Origin: Arthrobacter bussei
Lineage (GTDB): Bacteria > Actinomycetota > Actinomycetes > Actinomycetales > Micrococcaceae
Direction: 5' to 3'
Length of the DNA stretch: 64,000 bases
Assembly: GCF_009377195.2 (NCBI RefSeq)
Contig: NZ_VJXX01000004.1
Span: 236,401-300,400 of the forward strand
Shown: piece after piece, positions 1 through 6,533 of the stretch
How the letters are laid out: every line of letters starts with the position of its first letter
Numbering within the stretch: the stretch's first letter is position 1
Program-made: the position numbers and the translations under genes
Notes under the pieces: generated by a model
What the model was told of the DNA's origin: nothing
What the model saw: only the letters and a program-made list of their open reading frames with translations
Databases searched by the model: none

Positions 1-163
1 GATCCTCCGTGAAGAACCAGAGGTCGCCGTCGAAGTCCTTGGCCTGCAGGGCCAGCGGCCGGCTCACGAGCTGGCCGTCGAGGTTCACGGTGGTGAGGAT
101 CGCGATGTCGGCCTTGCCGAGGATGTCCTGTACTTCCTTCAAACCGTCCTGCTGATCTGCCAC
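1..163 (-). CDS. Pyridoxamine 5'-phosphate oxidase-like flavoprotein (general stress protein 26 type), N-terminal part only
   Basis: The first 54 codons are present and the rest lies beyond the left edge. The start is GTG (bases 161-163 on the complementary strand), preceded by an AAGGAG ribosome binding site. The peptide reads through DIAILTTVNLDGQLVSRPLA, then DFDGDLWFFTED, which is the beta-barrel opening of the general stress protein 26 / split-barrel flavin-binding family. Members bind FMN or related cofactors in the cytoplasm, but their substrates are usually unknown. The gene runs in the same direction as tadA, starting 39 bases after tadA ends, so it may be co-transcribed. The family call rests on the N-terminus only. 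Confidence 0.72.
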   Translation of the reverse strand, partial: MADQQDGLKEVQDILGKADIAILTTVNLDGQLVSRPLALQAKDFDGDLWFFTED

Positions 164-182
164 GTCTGCTCCTTCGAGGGGG

Positions 183-213
183 ATACTGCGGATTTCCTCA
201 GCCTACGCAGTAT
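183..213 (-). other. Perfect 8-bp inverted repeat spanning the tadA stop codon
   Basis: ATACTGCG (183-190) pairs with CGCAGTAT (206-213) around a 15-base loop that contains the tadA stop codon. There is no T-tract after it on either strand, so a classical terminator is unlikely. It lies between tadA and the next codirectional gene and could be an mRNA processing or attenuation element. The role is a guess. Confidence 0.35.
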
Positions 214-700
214 TCGCGGGACCGGCCCGTCGGGTGACGAAGAACTCCCTCAGCAGGTGCGCGCACTCCTCCTCACGAACACCCGGGAACACCTCGGTCC
301 AGTGATTGAGCCGGGGCTCGCGGAGCACGTCGAACACCGATCCCGATGCTCCGGCCTTCCCGTCCCAGGCGCCGAACACCACACGGGGGATGCGCGCCAG
401 GACGGACGCGCCGGCGCACATGGCGCACGGCTCCAGCGTCACCACGAGGGTGCAGCCCTCGAGCCGCCAGGCACCCGTCGCAGCGGCGGCGGCGCGGATG
501 GCCTGCACCTCGGCGTGGGCCGTCGGGTCCCCGAGCTCCTCGCGCTGGTTCCAGCCCGTGCCGAGCACGGAGCCGTCGGGTCCGACGACGACGGCGCCGA
601 TCGGGACGTCCCCACCCGCCCGCGTGCGCTCGGCCGCCTCGAGGGCCGATCCCATCCATGACCGGTGCCGGGGGTCGGCGGGCGCAAGGGAGAGGGGCAT
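203..700 (-). CDS. tadA: tRNA adenosine(34) deaminase TadA
   Basis: This 165-residue zinc deaminase converts adenosine to inosine at the wobble position of tRNA-Arg(ACG). The substrate tRNA is itself encoded in this window at 6167-6242. The catalytic HAE is at residues 62-64 and the zinc-binding PCAMC at 91-95, in the right order and spacing for the cytidine/deoxycytidylate deaminase fold. Length is normal for TadA. The ATG lies only 23 bases from the divergent upp start. A TACCAT hexamer ends 7 bases before the ATG and a GGAG lies within the same seven bases, so either a leaderless or a very short-leader transcript is possible. Function is confident; the start is likely. Confidence 0.93.
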   Translation of the reverse strand: MPLSLAPADPRHRSWMGSALEAAERTRAGGDVPIGAVVVGPDGSVLGTGWNQREELGDPTAHAEVQAIRAAAAATGAWRLEGCTLVVTLEPCAMCAGASVLARIPRVVFGAWDGKAGASGSVFDVLREPRLNHWTEVFPGVREEECAHLLREFFVTRRAGPANTA

Positions 701-707
701 GGCTCCA

Positions 708-717
708 ATGGTACTTT
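708..717. promoter_or_regulatory. Overlapping divergent -10 elements of tadA and upp
   Basis: The intergenic region is only 23 bases (701-723). On the + strand TACTTT (712-717) ends 6 bases before the upp ATG. On the - strand TACCAT (713-708) ends 7 bases before the tadA ATG. The two hexamers share bases 712-713. No good -35 is visible for either. The placement fits two leaderless transcripts starting at or next to the start codons. Confidence 0.5.
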
Positions 718-723
718 TGACCC

Positions 724-1359
724 ATGCGCGTACTGGTAGTCGACCACCCCCTGGTAGCCCACAAACTCACGGTCCTCCGGGACAAGGAGACGTCGTCGCC
801 GGTGTTCCGCCTCCTCACCGAGGAGCTCGTCACCCTCCTGGCCTACGAGGCCACGCGGGACGTCCGTGTCGAGACGGTGCACATCGAGACGCCCGTCACG
901 AGGACCGAGGGAACCGGCCTGGTGAAGCCCACGCCGCTGGTGGTCCCCATCCTCCGCGCCGGACTCGGGATGCTCGAGGGCATGACGCGCCTCGTCCCGA
1001 CCGCCGAGGTCGGGTTCCTGGGTATGGCCCGCAACGAGGAGACCCTCGAGGCCATCACCTACGCCGAACGCCTCCCCGACGATCTGACGGGCCGTCAGGT
1101 CTTCGTCCTCGACCCGATGCTGGCCACGGGCGGCACACTCCGTGAAGCGATCAAGTTCCTGTTCGCCCGCGGCGCCGCGGACATCACGTGCATCTGCCTG
1201 CTCGCTGCCCCCGAGGGGCTCGCGACGCTGCAGGAGGAGCTCGACGGCCGCAATGTCACGATCGTGCTCGCGTCCATCGACGAGAAGCTCAACGAGAAGT
1301 CCTACATCGTCCCCGGCCTGGGCGACGCCGGCGACCGCCTGTACGGCGTCGTCGGCTAA
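724..1359 (+). CDS. upp: Uracil phosphoribosyltransferase
   Basis: Upp salvages uracil by condensing it with PRPP to give UMP in the cytoplasm. The 211-residue protein has the family's full length. The PRPP-binding loop is [11 protein letters not shown] at residues 128-138. The uracil-binding C-terminal segment [15 protein letters not shown] is also present. The ATG has no Shine-Dalgarno sequence; TACTTT ends 6 bases upstream, which suggests a leaderless transcript. The gene is divergent from tadA, an arrangement I believe is common in actinobacteria. The permease that follows is separated by 111 bases and need not be in the same operon. Confidence 0.95.
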   Translation: MRVLVVDHPLVAHKLTVLRDKETSSPVFRLLTEELVTLLAYEATRDVRVETVHIETPVTRTEGTGLVKPTPLVVPILRAGLGMLEGMTRLVPTAEVGFLGMARNEETLEAITYAERLPDDLTGRQVFVLDPMLATGGTLREAIKFLFARGAADITCICLLAAPEGLATLQEELDGRNVTIVLASIDEKLNEKSYIVPGLGDAGDRLYGVVG

Positions 1360-1470
1360 CTGCCACGACGCCCTGCTGCACAGATCATCGCGCGGCGATA
1401 GATGCTGCTCCCGCGGAAGGGTCCACGTCGAAGGGTTGCGCCCGTCGCCGCGAGCCGGTCCAATGGGGCG

Positions 1471-2808
1471 ATGACGAACGGGACCAGCACGTCCGAGCCC
1501 AGCACGGAGGGCGCGCTCAAGCGGGCCATCGGTGCGCCGCTGCTCTTCGCCTTCATCGTCGGTGACACCCTCGGCGCAGGGATCTACACGCTGGTCGGCA
1601 GCATGGCAGCCGACGTGGGCGGGGTGATCTGGCTTCCGCTGCTCATCGCGCTGGTGGTGGCCCTGCTGACAGCCGGAACGTATGCCGAGCTCATCACCAA
1701 GTACCCGCACGCCGGGGGCGCAGCGCGATACGCCGAGCGTGCCTTCAACATCCCCTACCTGTCCTTCCTGGTCGGCTTCCTCATGATGGCGTCCGGTATC
1801 ACCACGGCTGCAGCGCTGGCCAACGCCTTCGCCGGCGACTACCTGGCCGCGCTCATCGATGTGCCGGCGGCTCCGGCGGCGGTGGTGTTCATCGTCCTGC
1901 TCACGCTGATCAACCTCCGCGGCGTCAAGGAATCCCTCACCGCGAATCTCATCGCCTCGGTCATCGAGGTGACAGGTCTCGTCCTCGTGATCGTCCTCGC
2001 CGCCGTGGTGTTCGGAAGCGGCAACGGGGAACCGTCGAGGCTCCTCGAGTTCGCGCCCGAGGTACCGGCGCTGCAGGGCGCCTTCGCGGCGTCGGTCATC
2101 GCCTTCTTCTCCTTCCTGGGCTTCGAGGCGGCTGCGAACATGGCGGAGGAAGTGAAGAACCCCTCGAGGGCCTACCCCCGTGCCCTGTTCGGAGCCATCG
2201 GCACGGCAGCCGTCGTCTATCTGCTGATCGCGGTCGGCGCGGTGATCGTGCTGCCGCCGGCCGAGCTGGCGGTGTCCACCGCCCCACTGCTGGACGTCGT
2301 GACGGCCAGCGGTGTGGCCGTCCCGCCGTGGCTCTTCGGCATCATCGCGCTGGTGGCGATCGCGAATGGAGCCCTGCTGTTCATGGTGATGGCGAGCCGG
2401 GTGGGCTACGGCCTGGCGGAGGCGGGCCTGCTGCCGCGGGCGTTCGGGCGCTGCCTGCCGAAGCGCCGCACCCCGTGGGTGTCGATCGTCGTCGTCGCCG
2501 GGCTGACGATCGTCCTGACGCTCATCGGCAACGTCTCGACCCTGGCGGAGACCACCGTGCTCCTCCTGCTCCTGGTGTTCCTGTCGGCCAACGTGAGCGT
2601 CCTGGTCCTCAAGAAGGACACGGTGGACCATCCCCACTTCTCGGTCCCGCGCATCATGCCGGTGCTCGCCATCATCGCGAGCGTCGTGCTCCTGGCGCAG
2701 CAGACCGGCGTCGTGTGGCTGGGGGCGCTGGCCTACGTCGTCGTGGGCTCGGTCCTGTTCCTGCTGGCACGGGCAGGGCGGAAGCGCGAGGAGAGGGTGT
2801 CCGCCTGA
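1471..2808 (+). CDS. APC-family amino acid permease
   Basis: This 445-residue integral membrane protein is rich in long hydrophobic helices, about twelve by eye. The first helix carries the APC-superfamily hallmark GDTLGAGIYTLVGS (about residues 30-43), where glycine-rich helix 1 forms part of the substrate site. The ALLFMVMASRVGYGLAEAG segment resembles helix 8 of amino acid/polyamine/organocation transporters. The substrate cannot be read from sequence; cationic or neutral amino acids are both possible. I chose the ATG at 1471 because the hydrophobic core follows after a short polar N-terminus; an in-frame ATG at 1402 would add 23 arginine-rich residues with no family resemblance. No clear ribosome binding site precedes 1471, so the start is moderately certain. 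Confidence 0.85.
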   Translation: MTNGTSTSEPSTEGALKRAIGAPLLFAFIVGDTLGAGIYTLVGSMAADVGGVIWLPLLIALVVALLTAGTYAELITKYPHAGGAARYAERAFNIPYLSFLVGFLMMASGITTAAALANAFAGDYLAALIDVPAAPAAVVFIVLLTLINLRGVKESLTANLIASVIEVTGLVLVIVLAAVVFGSGNGEPSRLLEFAPEVPALQGAFAASVIAFFSFLGFEAAANMAEEVKNPSRAYPRALFGAIGTAAVVYLLIAVGAVIVLPPAELAVSTAPLLDVVTASGVAVPPWLFGIIALVAIANGALLFMVMASRVGYGLAEAGLLPRAFGRCLPKRRTPWVSIVVVAGLTIVLTLIGNVSTLAETTVLLLLLVFLSANVSVLVLKKDTVDHPHFSVPRIMPVLAIIASVVLLAQQTGVVWLGALAYVVVGSVLFLLARAGRKREERVSA

Positions 2809-3266
2809 CGGACCGAAAGTGCCCTCCATAGGTCCTGCCCGTTCTGACGGGTCATGAGATGATCCCCGAATGAGCCTCTCAGGCGTCCTCGAGTGGACGA
2901 AGGGAGCCATACGGCTCATGTCGGCGGACGAAAGCGGGCCACGGAGCCCCGTTCCTGATATGGCCTTCCCGCCCGTCCACAGGGCCGGCTGACCGCATGC
3001 TGGACTCCGGAGCATTGTTACTTGCGCGTAGGCGATTGTTACGTGCAATAATTCGTCACGTGACCATCACCTCACACGCATCTGCAGCCGTAGTTCCCTC
3101 CCCGGGCGCCATGTCCCGGGCGGCACTCCGCTGTTATCGAATGCACGCGTAACGATCACACCCGATCCACGCACTTCAAGCCCAACGGCGGGCATCATTC
3201 TTCATCCCGACCGGGCACATCCCGCATTCGAGCCGCGATGACGGCACACTTCACGAGGTTGCTTCC
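2809..3266. other. 458-base intergenic region holding operator-like repeats
   Basis: I see no credible gene here. The left part has only a weak 5-bp hairpin (2838-2851) after the permease. The right half holds two near-identical ATTGTTAC boxes 21 bases apart, a perfect 10-bp palindrome GTCACGTGAC (3055-3064), and an inverted, weaker copy of the box around 3147-3157. This is the upstream region of the winged-helix regulator gene at 3267. Confidence 0.6.
3014..3046 (+). promoter_or_regulatory. Direct-repeat operator candidate upstream of winged-helix regulator
   Basis: ATTGTTACTTGC (3014-3025) and ATTGTTACGTGC (3035-3046) match at 11 of 12 bases and are spaced exactly 21 bases, two helical turns. 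OmpR/PhoB-type winged helices usually bind direct repeats. The adjacent gene encodes such a protein, so autoregulation is an attractive inference. Confidence 0.45.
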
Positions 3267-4073
3267 ATGTCAGTGAACCCAGGCTACGTCCATATCTCCC
3301 TCCGCTCGCCGCAGGGTCGGCAGGTCCGGCAGCAGTTCGCCCCGGCCTTCCAGCCGCACGCCCTGGGCTCGCACAGGCTCCAGGCGGTGCCCGGCGCCGA
3401 CACCCAGCCGATGAGCGCCCCCATCCCCGTCGTGGCACCCAACGGTGTCCCCGGCCCCCAGGCCGTCACCGGTGACACGACCGCGCGGGGCTTCGTGCTG
3501 TACGTGGCGCTCGACGAGGCCACCGCGGCCGAGGCCGGGACCACGTTCGCGAAGCTCGCGCAGGATGTCCGAGCCTACGTCCGCTCCCTGGTCCCGACGG
3601 CGGAGAGCCACGCGGCCGTGGCACTGGCGCCCGCCGATGCGCCCGGCTCCGACATCGACGTCGTGCGTGCGGCGCTCGGCGATCCCACGGTCGCCCGGCG
3701 GCCGCGGGCCGAGGCCACGGCGGCCCAGGCCCAGCCGCAGCCCGCCCGGCCCACCGGGGTGCTCATCGACCTCTCGCGCCGTGAGGTCCACCTCGACGGG
3801 GAGACGCTGAACCTCACGTTCAAGGAGTTCGAGCTCCTCAACTACCTCGTGGAGAACGCCACCCGCACCGTGGGGCGCGAGGAGCTCCTCAGCGGCCTGT
3901 GGCGGAATGCGGACGAGGTGCCCAACGAACGCACCATCGACGTGCACATCCGCCGGCTCCGCTCGAAGCTCGGGCGGCTCGCCAACACCGTCCGCACCGT
4001 CCGGGGCCAGGGGTACCGCTTCTACGACCACCCCGAGGTGGTCGTCTGGGCCGCTCCGGAGTACTCGATCTAG
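3267..4073 (+). CDS. Orphan OmpR/PhoB-type winged-helix transcriptional regulator without receiver domain
   Basis: The 268-residue protein carries a C-terminal OmpR/PhoB-type winged helix at about residues 166-258, with LTFKEFELLNYLVENATRTV, the recognition-helix region RTIDVHIRRLRSKLG and the wing VRTVRGQGYRF. The N-terminal 160 residues contain no phospho-acceptor aspartate motif and do not resemble a receiver. They include low-complexity Ala/Pro/Gln stretches and a small segment (about 70-135) that may fold. It is therefore probably not a classical response regulator, and no histidine kinase is adjacent. The ATG follows a weak GAGG; the long intergenic region ahead with direct repeats suggests autoregulation. 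The regulated genes are unknown. Confidence 0.8.
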   Translation: MSVNPGYVHISLRSPQGRQVRQQFAPAFQPHALGSHRLQAVPGADTQPMSAPIPVVAPNGVPGPQAVTGDTTARGFVLYVALDEATAAEAGTTFAKLAQDVRAYVRSLVPTAESHAAVALAPADAPGSDIDVVRAALGDPTVARRPRAEATAAQAQPQPARPTGVLIDLSRREVHLDGETLNLTFKEFELLNYLVENATRTVGREELLSGLWRNADEVPNERTIDVHIRRLRSKLGRLANTVRTVRGQGYRFYDHPEVVVWAAPEYSI

Positions 4074-4098
4074 CCTGCTGCAGGGCCACGGGAAGCCA

Positions 4099-4104
4099 TA
4101 GACT
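4099..4104 (+). promoter_or_regulatory. -10 element TAGACT, leaderless start of the SixA-like gene
   Basis: TAGACT ends exactly 6 bases before the ATG at 4111, so transcription would begin at the start codon. It lies 25 bases after the end of the upstream regulator gene, and no -35 is evident. Confidence 0.5.
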
Positions 4105-4110
4105 GCGGGA

Positions 4111-4647
4111 ATGGCCTCCCACCACCTGAAGAAGCTCATGCTCCTGCGCCATGCGAAGGCCGAGTTCCAGGAGGGCGTGTCCGACCACGAGCGTTCCCTG
4201 AGTTCTCGCGGCCACGCTGATGCGCCCCTGATCGGCCGGTGGATGGTCGAGCACGACTCCGTCCCGGACTCCATCCTCGTCTCCTCCGCGCTGCGGACAC
4301 GGCAGACCTGCACCTGGATCTGCAAGGAGCTGGGGGACAGGGCTCCGACACCGAAGCTCGAGGACGAGCTGTACGCGGCCCGTCCGTCCGAGATGCTCGC
4401 GCTCATCAACCACGTGCCGCCGACCGTCACCAGCCTGCTCGTGATCGCCCACAACCCGGGCGTCCAGGAACTCGCCATGCGCCTGGCCTCCGTGAACTCG
4501 GACGAGCGTGCCGTGATGGACCTGGCCACGGACTACCCGACGGCGGGCCTCACCGTGCTGACGTACGACGGCGAGTGGGCCGAGCTCGACGGGCGCGACG
4601 CCGACGTGACGGACTTCGTGGTCCGGCGGGCCTCCACCCTCCGCTAG
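4111..4647 (+). CDS. SixA-like histidine phosphatase family protein
   Basis: The 178-residue protein belongs to the histidine phosphatase (phosphoglycerate mutase-like) superfamily. The catalytic RHAK sits at residues 13-16, the second conserved arginine region in SSALRTRQT (about 58-66), and the second catalytic histidine in VIAHNPG (H114). RHAK followed by a short fold is typical of the SixA branch, which removes phosphate from phosphohistidine proteins in E. coli; the actinobacterial members have no firmly known substrate. No Shine-Dalgarno is visible and a TAGACT hexamer sits 6 bases upstream, pointing to a leaderless transcript. The neighbouring regulator and convergent oxidoreductase give no clear functional link. 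Confidence 0.85.
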   Translation: MASHHLKKLMLLRHAKAEFQEGVSDHERSLSSRGHADAPLIGRWMVEHDSVPDSILVSSALRTRQTCTWICKELGDRAPTPKLEDELYAARPSEMLALINHVPPTVTSLLVIAHNPGVQELAMRLASVNSDERAVMDLATDYPTAGLTVLTYDGEWAELDGRDADVTDFVVRRASTLR

Positions 4648-4656
4648 CGCCGGCGG

Positions 4657-6075
4657 CTACATCCCGTACTTCTCGAGCAGCCGGAGCCAGACCTCGCTCA
4701 CGGTCGGGTAGGCGGGGACGGCGTGCCACAGGCGGTGCAGCGGTACTTCACCCACGACGGCGATCGTCGCCGAGTGCAACAGTTCCGAGACCTCCGGGCC
4801 GGCGAAGGTCACGCCGACCAGGACCTTGCTGTCCTCGTCGACGACGATCTGCGCCCAGCCCGAGTAGTCGTCGCCGTGCAGCGACGATCCGGCGACGGCG
4901 ATCGGCAGGGAGGTCTCCGACGCGTTGACGCCGTCCTTCCGGGCCTGCTCGAGCGTGCGGCCGACCATCGCGATCTCGGGATCGGTGAAGACCACCTGGG
5001 GGACGGCGACGTCGTCGGCCGTCGCGGCGTAGGGGCTCCAGTCCTCGGCGGTCGCGCCGAGCGTGCCCGCGGCGCGGGCCGCGATCGCGTCCCCGGTCAT
5101 CCGGGCCTCGTACTTGCCCTGGTGCGTCAGCTGCACCCTCCCGCCGGCGTCGCCGACGGCGTAGAGCCAGCCCCCGGCGTCAGGCACCAGGCCCGTGGCG
5201 TCGCCACGGATCTTCTTCGGTTCGAGTCCGAGTTCCTCTAGCCCCAGCCCCGTGGTGTGGGGGTGGCGTCCGGTGGAGACGAGAAGGCGTTCGGCGGTGA
5301 CGGTGCCGCCGTCCCCGACGTCCAGCACGAACATCCCGTCCACCTTCCGCACGGCATTCGTCGCGGTATCGGTCAGGACGGCGATGCCCTCGCCGCGGAG
5401 GGCTGTGAGCACGAGCCCGGACGCCTCCGCGGGATAGGTGCCGAGGATGCCGCTCCGGGCGATCACCGTCACCTCGGCCCCGAGGCGGGCATAGGCCTGG
5501 GCCAGTTCGACCCCCGCGACACCGCCGCCGAGGACCGCGAGGCTCGCAGGAACCGTCTCGGCCGACGTCGCCTCCCGCGTGGTCCAGTAGTCGAGATCCG
5601 CCAGCCCTTCGATGGGAGGGATGGTCGGCGTCGATCCTGTCGCGAGGACGACGGCGTGCGCCGCGCGGTACCGGCTCTCCGACCCGTCCTTGTGGCGGAT
5701 GCTCACTTCGCGTTCGCCGGTGACGGTGGCCCAGCCGCGCTCGAGCGCGATGCCGGCAGAAGCGACCCACTCCTCCTGCGACGCGTCGTCCCAGCCGGAG
5801 GTGAAGGACGTGCGACGGGCGAGGACCTGCTGCGGATCGATGGTGCCGGTGACGGCCTCACGCGCACCGGCGACGGCGCGGGCCGCATTCAGGACCGTAC
5901 CCGGGCGGAGAAGGGCCTTGGAGGGCATGCAGGCCCAGTAGGAGCATTCGCCGCCCACGAGATCGGACTCGACCAGCACTGCGGTGAGGCCTTTCTGCAC
6001 CACCCGCCCCGCGACGTTCTCGCCCACTGCGCCGGCGCCGATGATGATGACATCCGTGGTCTTCGATTCGCTCAT
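4657..6075 (-). CDS. FAD/NAD(P)-dependent pyridine nucleotide-disulfide oxidoreductase (dihydrolipoyl dehydrogenase / mercuric reductase-like)
   Basis: This 472-residue class I pyridine nucleotide-disulfide oxidoreductase has an N-terminal FAD Rossmann motif GAGAVG (13-18), the redox-active pair C44-x4-C49 in GGECSYWACMPSK, and a second Rossmann motif GGGVAG in the NAD(P) domain. The C-terminal dimer domain ends with HAVPAYPTVSE, matching the HxxxxxPTxSE catalytic signature. The GGECSYWAC variant differs from the GGTCLNVGC of true dihydrolipoyl dehydrogenases, so the substrate may be a low-molecular-weight disulfide or metal rather than lipoyl protein. The ATG at 6075 has a purine-rich GGTGGAAAG upstream. 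It converges with the SixA-like gene, 9 bases apart. Confidence 0.82.
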   Translation of the reverse strand: MSESKTTDVIIIGAGAVGENVAGRVVQKGLTAVLVESDLVGGECSYWACMPSKALLRPGTVLNAARAVAGAREAVTGTIDPQQVLARRTSFTSGWDDASQEEWVASAGIALERGWATVTGEREVSIRHKDGSESRYRAAHAVVLATGSTPTIPPIEGLADLDYWTTREATSAETVPASLAVLGGGVAGVELAQAYARLGAEVTVIARSGILGTYPAEASGLVLTALRGEGIAVLTDTATNAVRKVDGMFVLDVGDGGTVTAERLLVSTGRHPHTTGLGLEELGLEPKKIRGDATGLVPDAGGWLYAVGDAGGRVQLTHQGKYEARMTGDAIAARAAGTLGATAEDWSPYAATADDVAVPQVVFTDPEIAMVGRTLEQARKDGVNASETSLPIAVAGSSLHGDDYSGWAQIVVDEDSKVLVGVTFAGPEVSELLHSATIAVVGEVPLHRLWHAVPAYPTVSEVWLRLLEKYGM

Positions 6076-6120
6076 AGGCAGAGCTTTCCACCGACCCGGC
6101 GGGTGGGCAACCACATGAAG

Positions 6121-6146
6121 AAGGCCCCGACCTGAGCCGGGGCCTT
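6121..6146 (-). terminator. Intrinsic terminator after tRNA-Arg
   Basis: A perfect 9-bp stem (6121-6129 with 6138-6146) and an 8-base loop lie 20 bases after the tRNA 3' end on the minus strand. It is followed by CTTCTTC, a weak T-rich tail. Confidence 0.6.
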
Positions 6147-6166
6147 CCTGTGGTCCGTCAGAACCG

Positions 6167-6242
6167 TGGTGCGCGCGAAGGGATTCGAACCCCCAACCTT
6201 CTGATCCGTAGTCAGATGCTCTATCCGTTGAGCTACGCACGC
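6167..6242 (-). tRNA. tRNA-Arg(ACG), CCA encoded
   Basis: The 76-base gene folds into a normal cloverleaf: a 7-bp acceptor stem GCGTGCG/CGCGCGC with one G-T pair, anticodon stem CTGAC/ATCAG, anticodon ACG, T-arm GGTTCGAATCC and an encoded CCA. The A34 of ACG is the substrate of the TadA deaminase encoded at the left end of this window, allowing one tRNA to read CGU, CGC and CGA. Confidence 0.95.
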
Positions 6243-6245
6243 ATC

Positions 6246-6282
6246 CGTAGGTCGCCGATTCGCGCTGCGAATCCGTCCTACG
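6246..6282. promoter_or_regulatory. Imperfect 37-base palindrome just upstream of tRNA-Arg
   Basis: Outer arms CGTAGG (6246-6251) and CCTACG (6277-6282) flank inner perfect arms GATTCGC (6257-6263) and GCGAATC (6267-6273) around GCT. It starts 3 bases from the tRNA 5' end, so it overlaps the tRNA promoter or early upstream region. It could be an operator or a cruciform; I cannot assign a binding protein. Confidence 0.35.
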
Positions 6283-6371
6283 AGCGGGCCGTTTGGCCGT
6301 AGACAACTTTAGCGTGGATCGTGCGTGACGCCTAATCAGTCTGCTCGTTCATCTGCGACTAGACCGGTCTA

Positions 6372-6387
6372 CGTGACCTTCGTCACA
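6372..6387. promoter_or_regulatory. CRP/GlxR-type cAMP-receptor site upstream of pckG
   Basis: CGTGACCTTCGTCACA matches the CRP-family consensus TGTGA-N6-TCACA at 9 of 10 defined positions. It is nested in a larger hairpin-like repeat whose outer arms are CCGGTCT (6364-6370) and AGACCGG (6387-6393). It lies about 150 bases upstream of the gluconeogenic pckG gene, a logical target for a cAMP-responsive regulator such as GlxR. Confidence 0.5.
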
Positions 6388-6533
6388 GACCGGGGGAGCG
6401 TAAGCGCTCGACATCATTGATGCTGCGCGGATCGAGCCCAGCGTACTCCCGATGTTTCGCGCATCCGCCCCGGATCGGAAACACGGCGCCCCTAGCATCG
6501 GTACACATCGAGCACCCGACGAAGGGAAGATCC

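Noticed and set aside
1..700. Signal recognition particle RNA near tadA
   Set aside because: No conserved helix-8 sequence of 4.5S RNA is present; the region is fully explained by coding sequence.
439..3048. An 869-codon frame on the - strand across upp and the permease
   Set aside because: It crosses the opposite strands of two unmistakable genes and has no recognisable domain.
6119..6533. A prophage or island attachment site at tRNA-Arg or the two tRNA-Ser genes
   Set aside because: No integrase, no direct repeat of a tRNA 3' end, and core genes on both sides.
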